Shown one piece after another: positions 63,279 to 64,000 of a stretch of 64,000 bases of DNA. Both the position numbers and the translations under genes were made by a program. This DNA is from Thalassococcus profundi (GTDB lineage Bacteria > Pseudomonadota > Alphaproteobacteria > Rhodobacterales > Rhodobacteraceae). The DNA is taken from the NCBI RefSeq assembly GCF_003344785.1, contig NZ_QPMK01000003.1:265876-329875 (forward strand). The letters run 5' to 3'. The notes under the pieces are model-generated. The model did not search any database, had not been told where the DNA came from, and saw only the letters and a list, made by a program, of their open reading frames with translations. The stretch's first letter is position 1. Each line of letters begins with the position of its first letter.

Positions 63279-64000
63279 ATGCAGGAACCGGAAAGATCCC
63301 CGCTCTACACATCCGCCGTCCTGTCCGGACCGATCTGCGGGATGCTTGGGGTCGCATGGGACAAGGTTCTGGTTCGCGCGGGGATCGTTGCCACCGAGCG
63401 CAACGACCGGGCCTTTCTGGTCTCTGCCGAAGAATACCTGGCGCTTTGGGCGGCGATGATGGACCTGTCGACGCAACAGGACGTCTCGAAGCTTCTCGGC
63501 TTGCGGATGGCGGGCGGTCCCGCGATCCCGGTTCTCTTCGCGTTGTCCACGGCGCCCGATTTCGAGACCGGCATCGGCCGGATGTCAAAGTTCAAGAGCC
63601 TGTTCGGACCGATGCGGTTCGTCGTGTCCCGCACGACGTCGGAGTTCAGCGTTCGCGTCGCCCCGGATCGCCCCGACATTACCTTGCCGGGATCCTTCAG
63701 CAGCCCCCAGGTCATCTATCTTCACGCGCAGGCCAACGCACTTGCGCGGCAAGCGATCCGGCCCTTGCAGGTGTGCCTGCCTCTCCCGCAGGACGAACGC
63801 GATCGGCTGGCCGACGTGTTCGGACAGGTCCCGGACGAAGGGGAGGCTGCCCTGACTTATGCCCGTTCAGACACGCGCATTCCCTTCATCTCTGACAATC
63901 CCGAGCTTTGGGAGGCCACCGAGGCTGATCTTCACGCCCAGTCGATGATCCAGTCCAAGGGCATTCCCCTATCGGAACGGGTCCGTGCGACGATGCTGGA
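63279..64000 (+). CDS. AraC-family regulator, copy 2 (partial, runs off the window)
   Basis: The open frame from ATG 63279 to the window end codes 240 residues of the ligand-binding domain, parallel to copy 1: S-K-F-K-S-L-F-G-P-M-R matches S-Q-F-K-S-L-L-G-P-T-L of copy 1, and A-I-P-V-L-F-A-L-S-T-A-P-D-F-E-T-G matches V-I-P-V-F-F-T-L-S-C-A-P-D-M-E-I-G. The helix-turn-helix end lies outside. Divergent from the SDR operon, its probable target. Confidence 0.85.
   Translation, partial: MQEPERSPLYTSAVLSGPICGMLGVAWDKVLVRAGIVATERNDRAFLVSAEEYLALWAAMMDLSTQQDVSKLLGLRMAGGPAIPVLFALSTAPDFETGIGRMSKFKSLFGPMRFVVSRTTSEFSVRVAPDRPDITLPGSFSSPQVIYLHAQANALARQAIRPLQVCLPLPQDERDRLADVFGQVPDEGEAALTYARSDTRIPFISDNPELWEATEADLHAQSMIQSKGIPLSERVRATML

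Overview
The window (64 kb, high GC, ATGA-type start/stop overlaps, NitT/TauT, TRAP and dipeptide-type ABC transporters, DUF1045 and DUF4198 genes, roseobacter-type plasmid genes) looks like an alphaproteobacterium of the Rhodobacteraceae/Roseobacter group. This assignment rests on gene content and family resemblance read by eye. No rRNA, tRNA or CRISPR array was seen.

Layout. 1-99: end of an IS3-family element leaving the window. 0.4-5.4 kb: a degenerate nuclease-like gene, then a six-gene minus-strand operon (lipoprotein-like protein, FtsX/MacB-type ABC pair, DUF4198/NikK-like, NikL-like, atypical ZnuA-like protein) that looks metal related. 5.6-11.1 kb: a GntR regulator divergent from an FAH-family hydrolase, a NitT/TauT-type ABC transporter and an Ldh-type dehydrogenase. 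11.2-17.9 kb: a minus-strand operon of beta-propeller, TRAP transporter (P, Q, M) and a BisC/TorA-like molybdoenzyme. 18.3-28 kb: amidase, then a LysR-controlled operon encoding a dipeptide-type ABC transporter, allophanate hydrolase and RidA. 28.3-32 kb: DoeA-like M24 hydrolase and CocE-type hydrolase. 32.3-38.3 kb: a cyanophycin locus (cphB, cphA, an additional ATP-grasp ligase) divergent from isoaspartyl peptidase. 38.3-42.8 kb: DUF1045, CMD-family protein, MerR regulator, and an MFS gene broken by a complete IS3-family element with a LysE-type fragment behind it.

42.8-48.7 kb: a beta-HAD/imine-reductase-like gene and the thiamine cluster. thiC-thiM-thiE on the plus strand and nudix-thiD on the minus strand converge, and each is headed by its own TPP riboswitch. 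48.7-53.3 kb is a scrap heap of truncated genes with visible junctions: a slice of a branched-chain ABC permease operon, then plasmid/ICE genes (DUF2493 fragment, intact toprim gene, ParB C-terminus) fused to a frameshifted tyrosine recombinase. 53.3-63 kb: a MATE exporter and two parallel modules. In each, an AraC regulator of the same subfamily is transcribed away from a minus-strand operon. One operon encodes a molybdenum hydroxylase (2Fe-2S and molybdopterin subunits), two tandem isochorismatase-like hydrolases and a SnoaL-like protein. The other encodes an SDR and three small membrane proteins. Both divergent promoter regions carry the same pair of direct repeats with a 20-bp period, a probable shared AraC operator. 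The second AraC gene runs off the window end.

Most of the window is catabolic or storage metabolism for nitrogen-rich compounds: ureide/amide breakdown, cyanophycin synthesis and recycling. The rearranged stretches at 41-43 kb and 48.7-53.3 kb mark past mobile-element activity.
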